A stretch of DNA of 64,000 bases from Codonopsis lanceolata (Eukaryota; Streptophyta; Magnoliopsida; Asterales; Campanulaceae), in contig CM028377.1 of NCBI GenBank assembly GCA_013146195.2, forward strand, positions 4,502,239-4,566,238, in the 5' to 3' direction. The position numbers and the translations under genes were made by a program. Below, piece after piece: positions 1 to 10,618 of the stretch (position 1 is its first letter; every line of letters begins with the position of its first letter). The notes beneath the pieces are model-generated. The model had not been told where the DNA came from, made no database searches, and worked only from the letters and a program-made list of their open reading frames with translations.

Positions 1-335
1 GACTAAAATCATGTGTAAGTTCATCCCGATCCTAACTTGAGTTGAGTTGAATCAGAATTTAAATGGGCCGAACACAAATAAAGCTTCATTAGCATTATAG
101 AAATATGGGCATCTAAAATCTATTGATTTCTCTTGATCCAAATGGATAAGCTAAACGCGAAAACAGTCTCCCTTCATACCAATAAATACTGAATAGGGAA
201 ACGTTGAATTTGTTGAGTACTTTTTTTTATATGATTATTGATCTTCTCTTTTAAAATTTAAACCTTTAAGAACCATGATGATTACACCAAAAATCAAGAC
301 ACATTCGACGCCCGTCAAATCAAAGTACTTAAATA
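1..335. other. Intergenic AT-rich DNA, nothing recognised
   Basis: No open frame of useful length, no RNA gene and no repeat that I can name. This is the left flank of the MITE that starts at 339. Confidence 0.5.
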
Positions 336-338
336 TAA

Positions 339-1420
339 GAGTATCTCCAATAGAGATGTTCTTAGAGCATCCCCATTGTTTCCTTTGGGAACTTCTTAAA
401 GCTTAGGTTAGTGTGCATAGTGGACATTAGGAGAGAGAAGAGGGGAGTAAATGGCCATTAGGAGAGAGAAAGAGAGGTTCACTTCTTCAATAAGAACCTG
501 CAAAAGGAAGGGAGGTGGGCAGGGGCTGTCGGCGGTTGTGTGTGTGTGGGGGGGAAGGGGGGAAGGGATTTTTATTTTTTTTGGGTTGGTGTTAAATTTA
601 ATATTTTTTGTGTAAGACGTTGTGTAAGAATAGTATATAATGTGAATATTTATTCTTAAGTGTGTAAGAAGAGAAAAATGTGTAGGTGGCAGTGGGACCC
701 AGTTAAGAAGTTGTATAAGAAGTTGATATAAATTTTAACATTGAGGATACTCTTAGTTGGTATTCTTTGTGGGTCCAGTTGCAACATAATTCATTTTAAG
801 AACACAACTCCTTATTGTTTAATTCTTTCACTTTGTTCCTTGTGGATTCCACTATACTTTCACTTATTTTTATATTTTTCAAACATATTAATTCTTATAG
901 AGTTTTAATTATTATATTGCATATTACAAATAATTTGTACAAAACAATAAATTTATTTATAGTTTAGTTAATATATTTAATAATCCAAATTAATATTCCG
1001 TACAAACTAATAAATTCATTTATAGATTTAATTAGTACATTGTGTATGGCAAATACTTTGTTTAAACATATTTTAAAGAAATTTAACTTAATATATTTTC
1101 GTTATATGAGTTTTAAAAAATCCAAGGTCCTATTTTCTAAATAAAAAAGTTCAAACTTCAATTGTTTAAAAAAAAGTAAAAAGAAAAAATGCAAGAGAGA
1201 GAGAGAGAAAAAAAAACACGCATGAGAGATCTAGTGAGGGAGAGGTAGTTAGCCTAGTCACTAGTGTGTGTGGGTGGCAAAACTTTGAGATTAGTTAAAA
1301 TTATTGTTCGGGAACTGATTTTTGGAGAACATCTCTCGATCGTTGTTTGTTAATCTAGTGATCTTAGATGTGAATAACACATCTAATATTCACGTCTAAG
1401 AACATCTGTTGTGGATACCC
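339..1420. mobile_element. Tourist-like MITE (outer element of a nest)
   Basis: The ends are imperfect inverted repeats: GAGTATCTCCAATAGAG at 339 and, on the other strand, GGGTATCCACAACAG ending at 1420, with GATGTTCTTAG following in both arms. The element is flanked by TAA at 336-338 and 1421-1423, the 3-bp TWA target duplication typical of PIF/Harbinger. No transposase frame is present, so it is non-autonomous. A subterminal hairpin (arms 1363-1375 and 1388-1400) lies near the right end. It is about 0.69 kb once the inner MITE (365-752) is removed. The superfamily rests on the TSD and the style of the ends, not on a protein. Confidence 0.7.
365..752. mobile_element. Tourist-like MITE (inner element)
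   Basis: A 388-bp element with 16-bp inverted ends, GAGCATCCCCATTGTT at the left and GAGTATCCTCAATGTT read on the opposite strand at the right, flanked by TTA at 362-364 and 753-755. It sits inside the left terminal repeat of the outer MITE, so it is the younger insertion. It holds G-rich and T-rich low-complexity runs (about 540-600) and no coding capacity. The TTA target fits the PIF/Harbinger TWA preference. Confidence 0.75.
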
Positions 1421-1423
1421 TAA

Positions 1424-2823
1424 GTCCAGAGCTTTAGCCTTTAGGTGGCCCGTCAAATTCCTAATAGTGCCGCCTTAGACCAAAGTCCTGCCAGAATTGC
1501 TTGTGTTACTATTTTACCCTTAATATGGTAATTTACGCAATTCATAGTCGTTTAAATGACTCCTCAAATTAGTTTAAACGAATTTTCATTAAGGGTATAT
1601 TAACTTTGATCAGTCATCTCAAGTCAAGCATATATATTGTTTAAATGCATAATAAATCTCAACAACAACATATGCATTTGGTGCCATATACATGGAGTAA
1701 TCAATAATATATTCTCCAATGACTAACAGGGACATTTTTTCCCAACTTCAGTTGATTTCTTAGTCAACCACCCAATACCAAATCAGTCTATCATATCATT
1801 TGAGATCAATTTTTCTAGTGTTAAAAGTCTCCCCCGGTGCATAATGAACCATAATATAGAGAAGCTCGGAAATGAAGTCACCACATATACCCATATTTCT
1901 CCTTTTCCTTATCCTACATCTGGTATATCTCCCCTGTAAGAACACAATAGTTAGGATTCTCAAGAGAAACCAATGTAGTTTCAATGTAGCTGCCGATGTA
2001 GCTATAATGAAAGTCACAATGGTCAAAATAAAACTGAACAGCGGAAGACTTAATACTAAAGCACGAAAATAAGCACAAAGGTTTACCAAACAACCTACAA
2101 GCCTATGCTTGTAGATCTAGCCTCATGGCCAAAAAGATTTCACTTAAAAAGATGAATTGTTTTACAAAAAGAATGTCAAATCACCAAACAAAACACTCTC
2201 ACAAGACAACAAGTCTTGGAGAGCAAAAAGCTCACAAAAAAACAGGTACAACAAACGTGGGAAGAAACAAAAAATCTTCCTAAAATCAGCTAGAAAAACA
2301 AAAACAATTCCAGCACTCAATGTAGCTTCCAATGTTGTAGCATCCGAAGCTACAATCAAAAACTGTTGCACGACTTGAATCTGAATTTTCTGCACACAAG
2401 TTTATGTATCAGCTCTCTCTTAACGCCCATCTTTTGCCTCAGCCCCAAGTCGTTTATTTATATGTGAAGAAGTCCTACAAAAAGGAAACAAACTCCAACA
2501 AGGAATAGGATTAGAGTTAGGAAGTAAATATACTTACCATAAATCCTAGATTTTATTACCATACGGAGAAGGACTCTAGAGACATGGTTTTAGGAAGGAT
2601 TTTTGCATAGATTTTGTTTCCAAAATAACCCCTAAACTTTAGGACCAAGAAAACCAAAAATCTTTAGGAATATTTTCTTCCAAAAATGACTCATAAACTT
2701 TAGGACCAAGAAAAACCAAAGTCTAATTAAATATTTTGTTTCCAAAAATGCCTAAACTTAGGGACCAAGAAAGGAGAAACAAAACTAAAATAGGCCATGC
2801 CTATTTTACCCTTACATCACCTA
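1424..2823. other. Intergenic DNA with a short degenerate tandem repeat
   Basis: No credible gene: the short open frames on both strands (about 1796-2395) mirror one another and show no domain. Around 2613-2780 a unit of about 60 bp recurs roughly three times, recognisable by the phrase AAACTTTAGGACCAAGA at about 2634, 2695 and 2755 with point changes. The rest is AT-rich and unassigned. Confidence 0.5.
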
Positions 2824-3117
2824 TGAAAGAATAACAAAAAAAACTAGAAGAGATGCAGAGAGAAGAATAGGAAATAATGTGTAGCCAAAAACAATTATGC
2901 TTGCCCTTTCCTGTATGTATTTACCTCTTTATATTCAAATTTACATTACAAGTTGCACACGGCATATATACCTATCTCGCTAAGGGATAATTACAAGTCA
3001 TTTATTTTCAGCTAACCTCTACAAGGACAGACTTTGACTTCGTATTGCTAAGGCTACGGACTAGAGAGTTTTACTTGAGTCACAACTCCTTCTTGTGCAA
3101 GACTACTATTGCTATCA
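2824..3117 (-). repeat. Short copia LTR (3' LTR of a minus-strand element)
   Basis: On the minus strand a purine-rich tract (GAGGGTGGG) at 3118-3128 is followed by TGATAGCAATAG, the expected polypurine tract plus LTR start. The LTR would run to a CA at about 2824, giving 294 bp, a plausible size for a small copia LTR. A TATAAAGAGG-like box lies on the minus strand near 2926-2935. The right edge is well supported by the tract and by the pol fragment just upstream. The left edge is chosen only by the TG/CA rule. Confidence 0.55.
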
Positions 3118-3790
3118 CCCACCCTCAAGCCAAGCAGAACATCACGGAGCTGCACCTGAGATATGATCTAACTGCGGTCGAGCAACACCTTTCGTAAAAA
3201 TGTCTACGAGCTGATCACGAGTAGGAACATAAGACACTTTGAGAAATCTGTGGTGTTGAAGTTCTCGAACGAAATGGTAATCAATTTCTACGTGACGGGT
3301 CTGAGCATGAAAGACCGGGTTACAAGACATATAGATGGCAGAAATATTGTCGCAAAAAATCACCGGTGGATGTAAGAAAATACCCAACTCACGATAGAGA
3401 AAAGAGAACCATTTTAGTTCAGCAGCTGTGGTTGCGAGGGATCGATATTCTGCCTCGCTACTAGAACGAGCAACTGTAGTTTGCTTTTTCGCAGTCCACA
3501 TAACCACATTTAGACCCATAAAGATGCATGCGCCAATAGTGGATCGATGATCGGATGGGTCTCCAACCCAATCTGTATCACAAAATGCTTAAAGGGAAAG
3601 ATGAGTTGAAGACTAAAACTGGATACCCATAGAGATAGTACCTTTAATGAACCGAAGTATTCGCTTGACCGCAACAAGGTGATTTATGCGAGGTTGATGT
3701 ATGTATTGACATACTTGGTTGAGGGTGAAGGAGATATCAGACCGTGTGAGTGTGAGGTACTGTAAGCCCCCCACCATGCTCCTATAAGAA
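3118..3790 (-). pseudogene. Copia pol 3' fragment (RT end and RNase H)
   Basis: The 125-residue open frame at 3142-3519 reads as the copia RNase H region: MWTAKKQTTVARSSSEAEYR, then AELKW, IFCDNISAIY, and the closing RHVEIDYHFVRE and VDIFTKG motifs. Upstream, at 3520-3790 on the same strand, the end of RT can be followed (GGLQYLTLTRSDISF, VKRILRFIKGT) but is interrupted by stops. Everything upstream of the RT end is missing, so this is a 3' remnant next to its LTR. It would have degraded the RNA strand during reverse transcription. It is not functional as it stands. Confidence 0.85.
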
Positions 3791-3842
3791 GTATGTTGAA
3801 TCTTGCACTTAAAAAGATTTGCTTAAAAACATTCCACTTGAT

Positions 3843-4851
3843 TGTCAGCCAGGAAAATTAGATTATATTTGGTCAGCTGCATATCATTTTTGTCAGCCAA
3901 TTATCATAGCTGATCTCTACGTGCTTAAGTGTCAGTTTACCTTTCCTTATTTGATTGATCATACACTTGTACTAACTTTTTCTTACTTTGTGTTTTTGGT
4001 AGATATCCTGCAATATAATATCCCACAAGATCCTTTGAGATCTTGCCTCTGCCAAAACACATTTTTCAAATTCAAATGTGTTCCTAACGGGTTGCTTTTG
4101 AAGACTGCCTATAAATACCCACTGGAAGCATTTTGTGAAGACAACAATTGTTTTTTGAAGTCAAGAAACCTTCTACTCTAAATCTCTCAGACGTTGTCTT
4201 CAAGAAAACTTTAGCTAGATATTTTTCATTGAATATTTCTCTCTAGTTATTGTTTAGGCAAATACTGAGTATTTCATTTCAAATTATTTAAAACTCAGTC
4301 AGTTTGTCTCATGAGTCTGATTGTTTCTCAATCATTCTCCCCAAACACCGGTCTTTTGTTGTACACTGATCCATTAGAGATCAAATATATTTTTAATAAA
4401 ATTAGTGCACTTCAAAAATCCAAGTCTGACCAACTTGGTAGTAGACGTAGCAGTTTATCTGTGAACCACTTCAACTGAATTGTCAGCCGTCTCTTATACT
4501 TTTGCAAACTGATTCAACACCTAAGAAGTCTTTTTAACTGATTAAGTGTCAGTCAGTTAACTACAATCATTTGCTTAATTGTTCAGTTAGTTTGTACTTC
4601 AATTTCTTCTCATATTCAGTGATCAGTTTTTGAAGAAAATTTCTTTTAAAAATAGTTGTGTCAGCCAGCTAACCAACACTCATCAGCTTAAGGATTTTCA
4701 AAGTGTCAGCCAGCTGACCAACTCCTCAGCTGACTGACAAAATCAGGTTTTCCGCTGCCAATCTTTTAAGCTTTACAAATCAACCCCCAAAAGTTTTTAA
4801 AGGATATTCACACCCCCCCTCTAGCCTTAACTATTGCCATCTGGACTTACA
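3843..4851 (+). repeat. 5' LTR of a Sirevirus-like copia element
   Basis: The right end is firm: it finishes CTGGACTTACA directly before the primer site, after the C-rich run CACCCCCCCTCTAG common near the 3' end of copia LTRs. The left end is placed at TGTCAGCC (3843) to give a TG...CA LTR of about 1.0 kb, but this is less certain because the partner LTR is lost in the gap. The LTR is unusual in carrying many dispersed copies of TGTCAG or TCAGYCAG (see findings). A short open frame at 3819-4181 lies in it and is not considered a gene. Confidence 0.65.
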
Positions 4852-4853
4852 AT

Positions 4854-4868
4854 TGGTATCAGAGCCAA
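4854..4868 (+). other. Primer binding site, initiator-Met tRNA type
   Basis: TGGTATCAGAGCCAAG lies two bases after the LTR end. It matches the complement of the 3' end of plant initiator methionine tRNA, the usual primer of copia elements. Confidence 0.9.
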
Positions 4869-4916
4869 GCTTTTGAAAAACTGTTTTTCCAAGTCTAACA
4901 GCTTGAAAGCTCAATC

Positions 4917-6578
4917 ATGGCAAATCTAAAAGCTTTTCAATCAAACAATGTAACTCAAGTGCCCATTTTTGATGAAGATCACTTTGATATTTGGAAGGAA
5001 AGAATTACAAGATATATGAACAATATAGATAAACGATTGATGGAATGTGTAAGAGGTGGCCCTATGCAACCTATGAAAATCAATACTAAAGTTGGTAAAT
5101 CTTCTGCTGCAGATGATGATACTGTAAACCCTCTTGCTCCTGTAGAAGAAGAATATGTCCTCAAACCTCAATCAGAATGGACTGAGGAAGACAAAATTAT
5201 TGATGGACTGGATGCCAGAGCTGTACATATCCTGTCAAGTGTTGTACCTGATGAAAACTACAAACAAATATATGATTGTGTAACTGCCAAGGAAATTTGG
5301 GATGCTCTTGTAGAGTATGTAGAAGGAGACCAAAATACCAAGGACAACAAACTGTATGATTGCATACAAGAATTTGATGCATTCAAGAAGGACCCAAAAG
5401 AATCTTTAAAGAATGCCTACGACAGATTTCTCGAGGTAAGTAATAGATGTTCTTCTCTTGGTAAAGTTTATAGTATGAAAGATTTGAATATTCGTTTTCT
5501 TAGTAGTTTGGGAAGTAGATGGCATGTAAAAGTCACTAGCATAAAGGAAGCAAGAGACTTGAACAAAACTCACATACGTAGTCTTGTTGCAAGTCTAAAA
5601 ATTTATGAAAAAGAAGTTCTCAAATCTCAAGAAATTGAGAAAATCTTTAAAGGTATATCTCTTCAAGCTGAAGAAGAAACTTCAAAAACTTCTACATCTC
5701 TGTCAGATGATGACTTTGATGAAGATGAATTTGTTGCTTTTGCTAGACAATTTAGAAAGTTTAAATCTTTTAAAAGGAACTTTCAAAAACCTTCAGCAAA
5801 ATTTCAAAAGTCATCATCAAACCCTCAAAAACCTTCTTCAAGCTTCCAAAAACCATCTACTTCAAACTTTCAAAAACCTTACTTCAAAACAAATGAAGAC
5901 AAGGTTGAGAAAGAAAAACTGTTGTGCTTTAACTGTAGAAAGCCTGGTCACTTTGCTTCAAATTGTCCTTTTACAAAAAATGAGTACTATAAAAGAGCTC
6001 CCAGAAATTTTGAAAAACAAAAGGGTTTGGTTGCTGAAGATCAAAATCTTGCAACTTGGATTGAAACAGATTCTGAAGATGAATCTGCTGACTTTGAGCA
6101 AGAAGCAAATTTGTGTCTTGTTGCAGAATCGGCAATGTATGATTCAGAAAATGAGTTTCCAAGTCGAAAATATTCAAAGATGCCTGAAAATGAGCTGTCA
6201 AGCTCACCTATTACAAACTCCAAACTGACAAAGGTCATCAAACCTGATCAGTTTGTGGTTAAGAAAATAGGAAATGGATTTTATGGACAAGGAATCATAA
6301 GTCGAGAAAGAAAGTCAAGTCAACTTCTCCAGGGCGCTAAAATAACTCATGATTCAAAAGGCGGGAGGAGAAGATTCTCGACTCAAGTGTTGATGATTTC
6401 TTTGGAACAAATGCAAGAAATGTATTCCAAATTTGAAACACTTAAAAGAATCCATGTTTCCTTATCTGGTGATTTTAAAAGAATTTCTGAAGAAAACTGT
6501 GAGCTTCAAAAAATCAATGAGCTTTACAAAGTTCAGCAAAAAGAGTTGCTAGAACTGAAAAGTCTCAATGAAAAATAA
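4917..6578 (+). CDS. gag: Copia gag (capsid/nucleocapsid), Sirevirus type
   Basis: A 553-residue frame beginning about 50 bp after the primer site. The N-terminal third is the copia gag (UBN2-like) fold: FDEDHFDIWKERITRYM near residue 18, then IWDALVEYVEGDQ and IRFLSSLGSRWHVKV. A lysine/phenylalanine-rich linker repeats FQKPS five or six times (about 290-325). A CCHC zinc knuckle, CFNCRKPGHFASNC, follows near residue 337. After it the protein is acidic and then coiled-coil-like (LEQMQEMYSKFETLKRI). The long extension behind the knuckle and the second knuckle further on resemble the Sirevirus/Maximus lineage. The frame ends at a TAA that looks like a point mutation, since the same reading continues sensibly to 6897. 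Confidence 0.9.
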   Translation: MANLKAFQSNNVTQVPIFDEDHFDIWKERITRYMNNIDKRLMECVRGGPMQPMKINTKVGKSSAADDDTVNPLAPVEEEYVLKPQSEWTEEDKIIDGLDARAVHILSSVVPDENYKQIYDCVTAKEIWDALVEYVEGDQNTKDNKLYDCIQEFDAFKKDPKESLKNAYDRFLEVSNRCSSLGKVYSMKDLNIRFLSSLGSRWHVKVTSIKEARDLNKTHIRSLVASLKIYEKEVLKSQEIEKIFKGISLQAEEETSKTSTSLSDDDFDEDEFVAFARQFRKFKSFKRNFQKPSAKFQKSSSNPQKPSSSFQKPSTSNFQKPYFKTNEDKVEKEKLLCFNCRKPGHFASNCPFTKNEYYKRAPRNFEKQKGLVAEDQNLATWIETDSEDESADFEQEANLCLVAESAMYDSENEFPSRKYSKMPENELSSSPITNSKLTKVIKPDQFVVKKIGNGFYGQGIISRERKSSQLLQGAKITHDSKGGRRRFSTQVLMISLEQMQEMYSKFETLKRIHVSLSGDFKRISEENCELQKINELYKVQQKELLELKSLNEK

Positions 6579-7257
6579 AAGATTCAAGCAAAAATCTCAG
6601 ATGCTCAAATTGCTGACCTTGTAGAAAGAAATCTTCGACTGACCAATGTTGTTGACACTTACTCAAAGTCAAAAGCTGTTGTAGAAACTATCATCACACA
6701 ACAGAAAGATCATGAAGACCAACATGGTCTTGGATACTCAAAGGATGATGAAGAATGTGAGATCAGACAGTCAAACAGTGAACCTAAGATTCTGAAAAAG
6801 GACAAGGGATTAGTCTATAATGCTGTACCATTCACTTATCCCCGAAATAAGAATCATCACAAGAGGTACATTAACAAAAGGATAGAATTTGAACAATGAT
6901 TGTCGGTCTTCGATCACAAACCTCTTAATCGGTCGGCTAACTCAACAAGCCGACAAGCGCGGCCGACGACAAATGTCGACTAGGCGACAAAAGAGGATTC
7001 GAAGAAAGGCAACTGACAAGTTCAAGCCAATAAATTTTGTTGGTGCTAAGACCTCTAAGCTGAGTCTTAAGGAATCAAAAAATTCACATCAAATGACTGA
7101 TAAACCTGGTTATCACAAGTGTAATATTTGCTCTACTTTTGGTCATCAGACACATGAATGCTTATATAGATTTAAACCTACTGACAGAATTAAAAAGCCT
7201 AATTTCAGGCAAGTTTGGATACCTAAGAAAACTAACCCTTTGGACCCAAAAGTATAA
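6579..7257 (+). pseudogene. C-terminal part of copia gag with second zinc knuckle, broken
   Basis: After the TAA at 6576-6578 the gag frame continues with helical, charged sequence to a TGA at 6895-6897. Homology then passes to another frame (6889-7257), which contains a second CCHC knuckle, CNICSTFGHQTHEC, and the phrase RQVWIPKKTN that usually leads into pol in Sireviruses. Between them, about 6896-7005, is an oddly GC-rich stretch of GTCGG/CCGAC-type words unlike the AT-rich gag around it. It holds a second stop and may be locally corrupted. Not functional in this form. Confidence 0.75.
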
Positions 7258-7298
7258 AGGGTACCATGATTTAAATATTCATATTTCAGGTATGCTTA

Positions 7299-8096
7299 AT
7301 GGCTGATGATCATTCAACTGACATATGGATATTAGATAGCGGATGCTCCAGACATATGACCGGATCAGCTGAACTCCTTACTAACATTATTGCAGCAAAA
7401 GGTCCCTCTGTCATTTTTGGAGATAACTCTAAAGGGAAGACTATTGGCTATGGATCCATTATCAGAGGATCTATAATAATTGAAAATGTCTCTTTGGTAC
7501 AAGGTCTAAAACACAATCTTCTAAGTATCTCACAATTATGTGATAAAGGTATGAGCTGCTCATTCTCCTCCACACATTGTTTTATCAAAAATAGCATCAC
7601 AAATGAAATTTTGCTCACTGGTTCAAGAAAAAGAAATGTTTTTGCTATAAATTTACTTTCTTTAGATAACAATACTCAAATTTGTTTAGTAGCAAATAAT
7701 ATTTCCAAAAATTCATGGCTTTGGCACAAAAGACTTTCACATTTGAACTTTAAGTATCTCTCAAAACTTTCAAAAGGAGATTTGGTAAAAGGTTTGCCAT
7801 CCATAAATTTTCCTACAGACAAAAAATGTGATGCTTGTATTTTGGGAAAAATAACAAAAACCTCTTTTAAACCAAAACCATGTCTTTCTACCAAAAGAAC
7901 TCTTGAGCTTCTACACATGGATTTATTTGGCCCTGTAACTACTGCAAGCTTAGGAGGAAACAGGTATACCTTAGTTGTTGTGGATGACTACTCCAGATAT
8001 ACTTGGGTTGAAATGATGCAATCAAAGATGAAACTTACAGCATTCTCACTTCCCTATTCAGAAATCTTCAAACTCAAAAGGAATGTGAGATCATAA
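7299..8096 (+). pseudogene. pol: Copia pol: protease, gag-pre-integrase, start of integrase
   Basis: The frame opens with WILDSGCSRHMTG, the D-S-G active site of copia protease in the form typical of Sireviruses. The gag-pre-integrase domain follows (WLWHKRLSHLNFKYLSKL) with the zinc-binding CDACILGK. The integrase core begins with LHMDLFGPVTTASLGGNRY and VVVDDYSRYTW. At about 8050-8090 the reading jumps frame: the second catalytic aspartate (VRSDNGTEF) is in the frame of the next feature. Protease and integrase process the polyprotein and insert the cDNA. This copy is inactivated by the frameshift. Confidence 0.9.
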
Positions 8097-8098
8097 GT

Positions 8099-9382
8099 GT
8101 TAGATCTGACAATGGTACAGAATTCAAAAATCTTGGGATGGACACATACTGTGATGATCATGGAATTGATCATAACTTTTCAGCAGTAAGAACACCTCAG
8201 CAAAATGGTATAGCTGAAAGGAAGAACAGGACTCTGATTGAAGCAGGTAAAACAATGATAGCTGAAGCAAAATTGCCAAAATATTTTTGGGCAGAAGCTG
8301 TCAACACAGCATGTTTTACTCAAAATAGATCTCTTATAAACAAGTTCCATGGTAAGACTCCTTATGAAATATGGAGAGGTAGAACACCTAACATTGCTTT
8401 CTTTAAGATTTTTGGGTGCAAATGCTTCATTCACTACAATGGTGGTGATTACAGAGGTAAATTTGATGAAAAAGCCGATGAAGGTATTTTTGTTGGTTAT
8501 GCCAAGCATAGCAAAGCCTACAGAGTCTATAATAGAAAAACTCAAATAATTGTTGAATCTATGCATATTACTTTTGACGAATCAAGTTTATTTGAGTCAT
8601 ATAAGACTCTTGATTCTACTAACAACTTTGAAATGCTTGAGACAGGTAACAGTACTGGTTCAATTCAAAACAATCCTTCATCCTCAACTCCTCCTACAGA
8701 AACCATAGATATTCAGAATGTGCCTCAGCAGGCTGACAATGTTCAGCCAACTAACAATCTTAACCCTATATCATTAGATCAGACAGCTGACACTCTTAAT
8801 TCTGAAACCATTCATCCAACTGACACTCATCCATCTCCACCTTCTCAAACTGAACCTCTTGCAGATCTTCCAAAAGAAATTAGGGAAGCTAGACATCATC
8901 CAGTTTCAAATATCATTGGAGATCCCTTTGCTGGCCTAAAAACCAGAAGTAGCTCTAGAAATGAAACTCTTGATTCTCATGCCTTTGTCTCTTCCATTGA
9001 ACCCAAAAAGATTGATGAAGCCTTGGAAGACCCTCAGTGGATTGAGGCCATGCAAGAAGAGCTAAATCAGTTTGAAAGATGCAAAGTTTGGGAACTTGTG
9101 CCTAGACCCACAGATCAACAAGTCATTGGAACTAAATGGGTTTTCAGAAACAAGTTGGATGAAGATGGAAATGTTACAAGAAATAAAGCAAGGTTAGTAG
9201 CCCAAGGATACAGACAGGAGGAGGGCATTGACTATGATCAAACTTTTGCTCCTGTGGCAAGACTTGAAGCCATTAGATTATTTCTTGCCTATGCAACCTT
9301 CAAGGACTTCAAGGTATATCAAATGGATGTAAAAAGTGCATTCTTAAATGGAGACCTTCAAGAACAAGTATTTGTCGAGTAA
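8099..9382 (+). pseudogene. pol: Copia pol: integrase C-terminal half and N-terminal RT
   Basis: Continuing in the shifted frame: integrase SDNGTEFKN with the catalytic glutamate in TPQQNGIAERKNRT, then IFGCKCFIHY and FDEKADEGIFVGYAKHSK. A Ser/Thr/Pro-rich linker (about 8600-8870) leads to copia RT, recognisable by WVFRNKLDEDGNVTRNKARL, VAQGYRQEEGIDYDQTFAPV and YQMDVKSAFLNGDL. The frame stops at TAA (9380-9382), exactly where copia RT normally continues into PPGF, so this looks like a CAA-to-TAA nonsense change. Confidence 0.9.
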
Positions 9383-9953
9383 CCTCCTGGTTTCATTGAT
9401 CTTAAAAAGAAGGACCATGTATACAAGTTAAGAAAGGCTCTTTATGGTCTTAAGCAAGCACCAAGAGCATGGTATGAAACCCTATCCAAATTCCTTATGG
9501 AAAAAGGATTTCAAAGAGGTAAAATCGATACTACTCTTTTCTCTTTAAAGCACAAAGGTAATATTTTACTAGTTCAAATTTATGTTGATGATATAATTTT
9601 TGGATCTACTAATGAGATTTTGTGCAAGAGATTTGAGCATCTTATGAAAGGAAAGTTTGAGATGAGTATGATGGGAGAACTAACTTACTTCTTAGGTTTG
9701 CAAATCAAGCAACCGAGGAAGGAATTTTTATCCATCGCCTAAATACACTAGAGAGCTGATCAAGAAATACAATCTTCAAGAAGCCAATTCAAAGAACACT
9801 CCAATGGGAGCTGAATGTCATCTAGTCACTGATGAAAAGGGTAAGCCGCTAATACAACTAAGTACAGAGGTATAGTTGGATCTCTTCTATTTAACTGCTA
9901 GTATAGACGTATATCATATTTCAGTATGTATATGTGCTCGATTTTCAAGCTAA
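9383..9953 (+). pseudogene. pol: Copia RT C-terminal part, cut by the gap
   Basis: After the nonsense codon RT continues in frame with PPGFIDLKKKDHVYKLRKAL, YGLKQAPRAWYE and the catalytic YVDD box (LVQIYVDDIIFGSTNE), then MMGELTYFLGLQIKQ. A frameshift near 9725 is followed by readable sequence (YTRELIKKYNLQEANSKNTP) until the N run. The RNase H domain and the 3' LTR are not in the window. Confidence 0.85.
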
Positions 9954-10053
9954 NNNNNNNNNNNNNNNNNNNNNNNNNNNNNNNNNNNNNNNNNNNNNNN
10001 NNNNNNNNNNNNNNNNNNNNNNNNNNNNNNNNNNNNNNNNNNNNNNNNNNNNN
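9954..10053. other. Assembly gap (100 N)
   Basis: Exactly 100 N, a conventional placeholder. The left side is mid-RT of a copia element and the right side is mid-LTR of a gypsy-type element. At least the copia 3' end, about 3.9 kb of the LARD 3' LTR and the 3' end of Athila A are missing, so the true distance is probably many kilobases. Confidence 0.95.
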
Positions 10054-10618
10054 TCATTCTAAGGTCTAACCTACTCAAGCAGTCGAGCGCACCGAACAAC
10101 ACGAGAGCGAGGATAGAACAAGGCTCGACTCACTTGTGACCAGGCATTGATGGAATCAAACTAAGATGACTTGGGCATGAAAAGACTTGTTTAAACATGG
10201 TTAAGACCTGAATATAAAGCCAAGAACTCAACGAACACTTCGTACGACGAAATAGAGCAATACGAGCAACGAGGGGAATCGCTAAGGCCAAAATCAAACG
10301 GTCGACCGGCGATTCAACAAACAAGCGTCTGCTGATTCTAAACATGTTAAGAACTTCAAGAATGACTTAAGAATGATTCTAAAAACATTTATAAACTAGG
10401 TAAACATGCTCACAATCAACAAGAAATCAAGAAGACAAGCATACAACTTTAACTAGTTAAGGTCTATGGAACATATGGAACTAATGTATTGGCTCTATAT
10501 AGCCTACCGCCTATATTAATCAAGGTTCTTACCTCAAGTCAAGTGAGGCGAGGTGAAATACGGTTAAGCGACACGCAAAGCAATAAGGTCAATTACACGA
10601 AGGTTCGAGGGTCTTACA
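10054..10618 (-). repeat. LARD 3' LTR, truncated by the gap
   Basis: Aligned by eye, this repeats much of 16050-16648: shared blocks include the segments around 10150-10330 (equivalent to 16150-16330) and 10450-10618 (equivalent to 16480-16648). The two copies differ in the middle, where 10325-10445 carries a different segment from 16330-16485, so they are rearranged relative to each other or the 5' copy has diverged. It ends GTCTTACA at 10618, followed by the polypurine tract. Confidence 0.75.

Noticed and set aside
1796..2395. Overlapping short open frames on both strands as possible small genes
   Set aside because: They mirror each other in AT-rich DNA, show no domain and have no sign of promoter or splicing.
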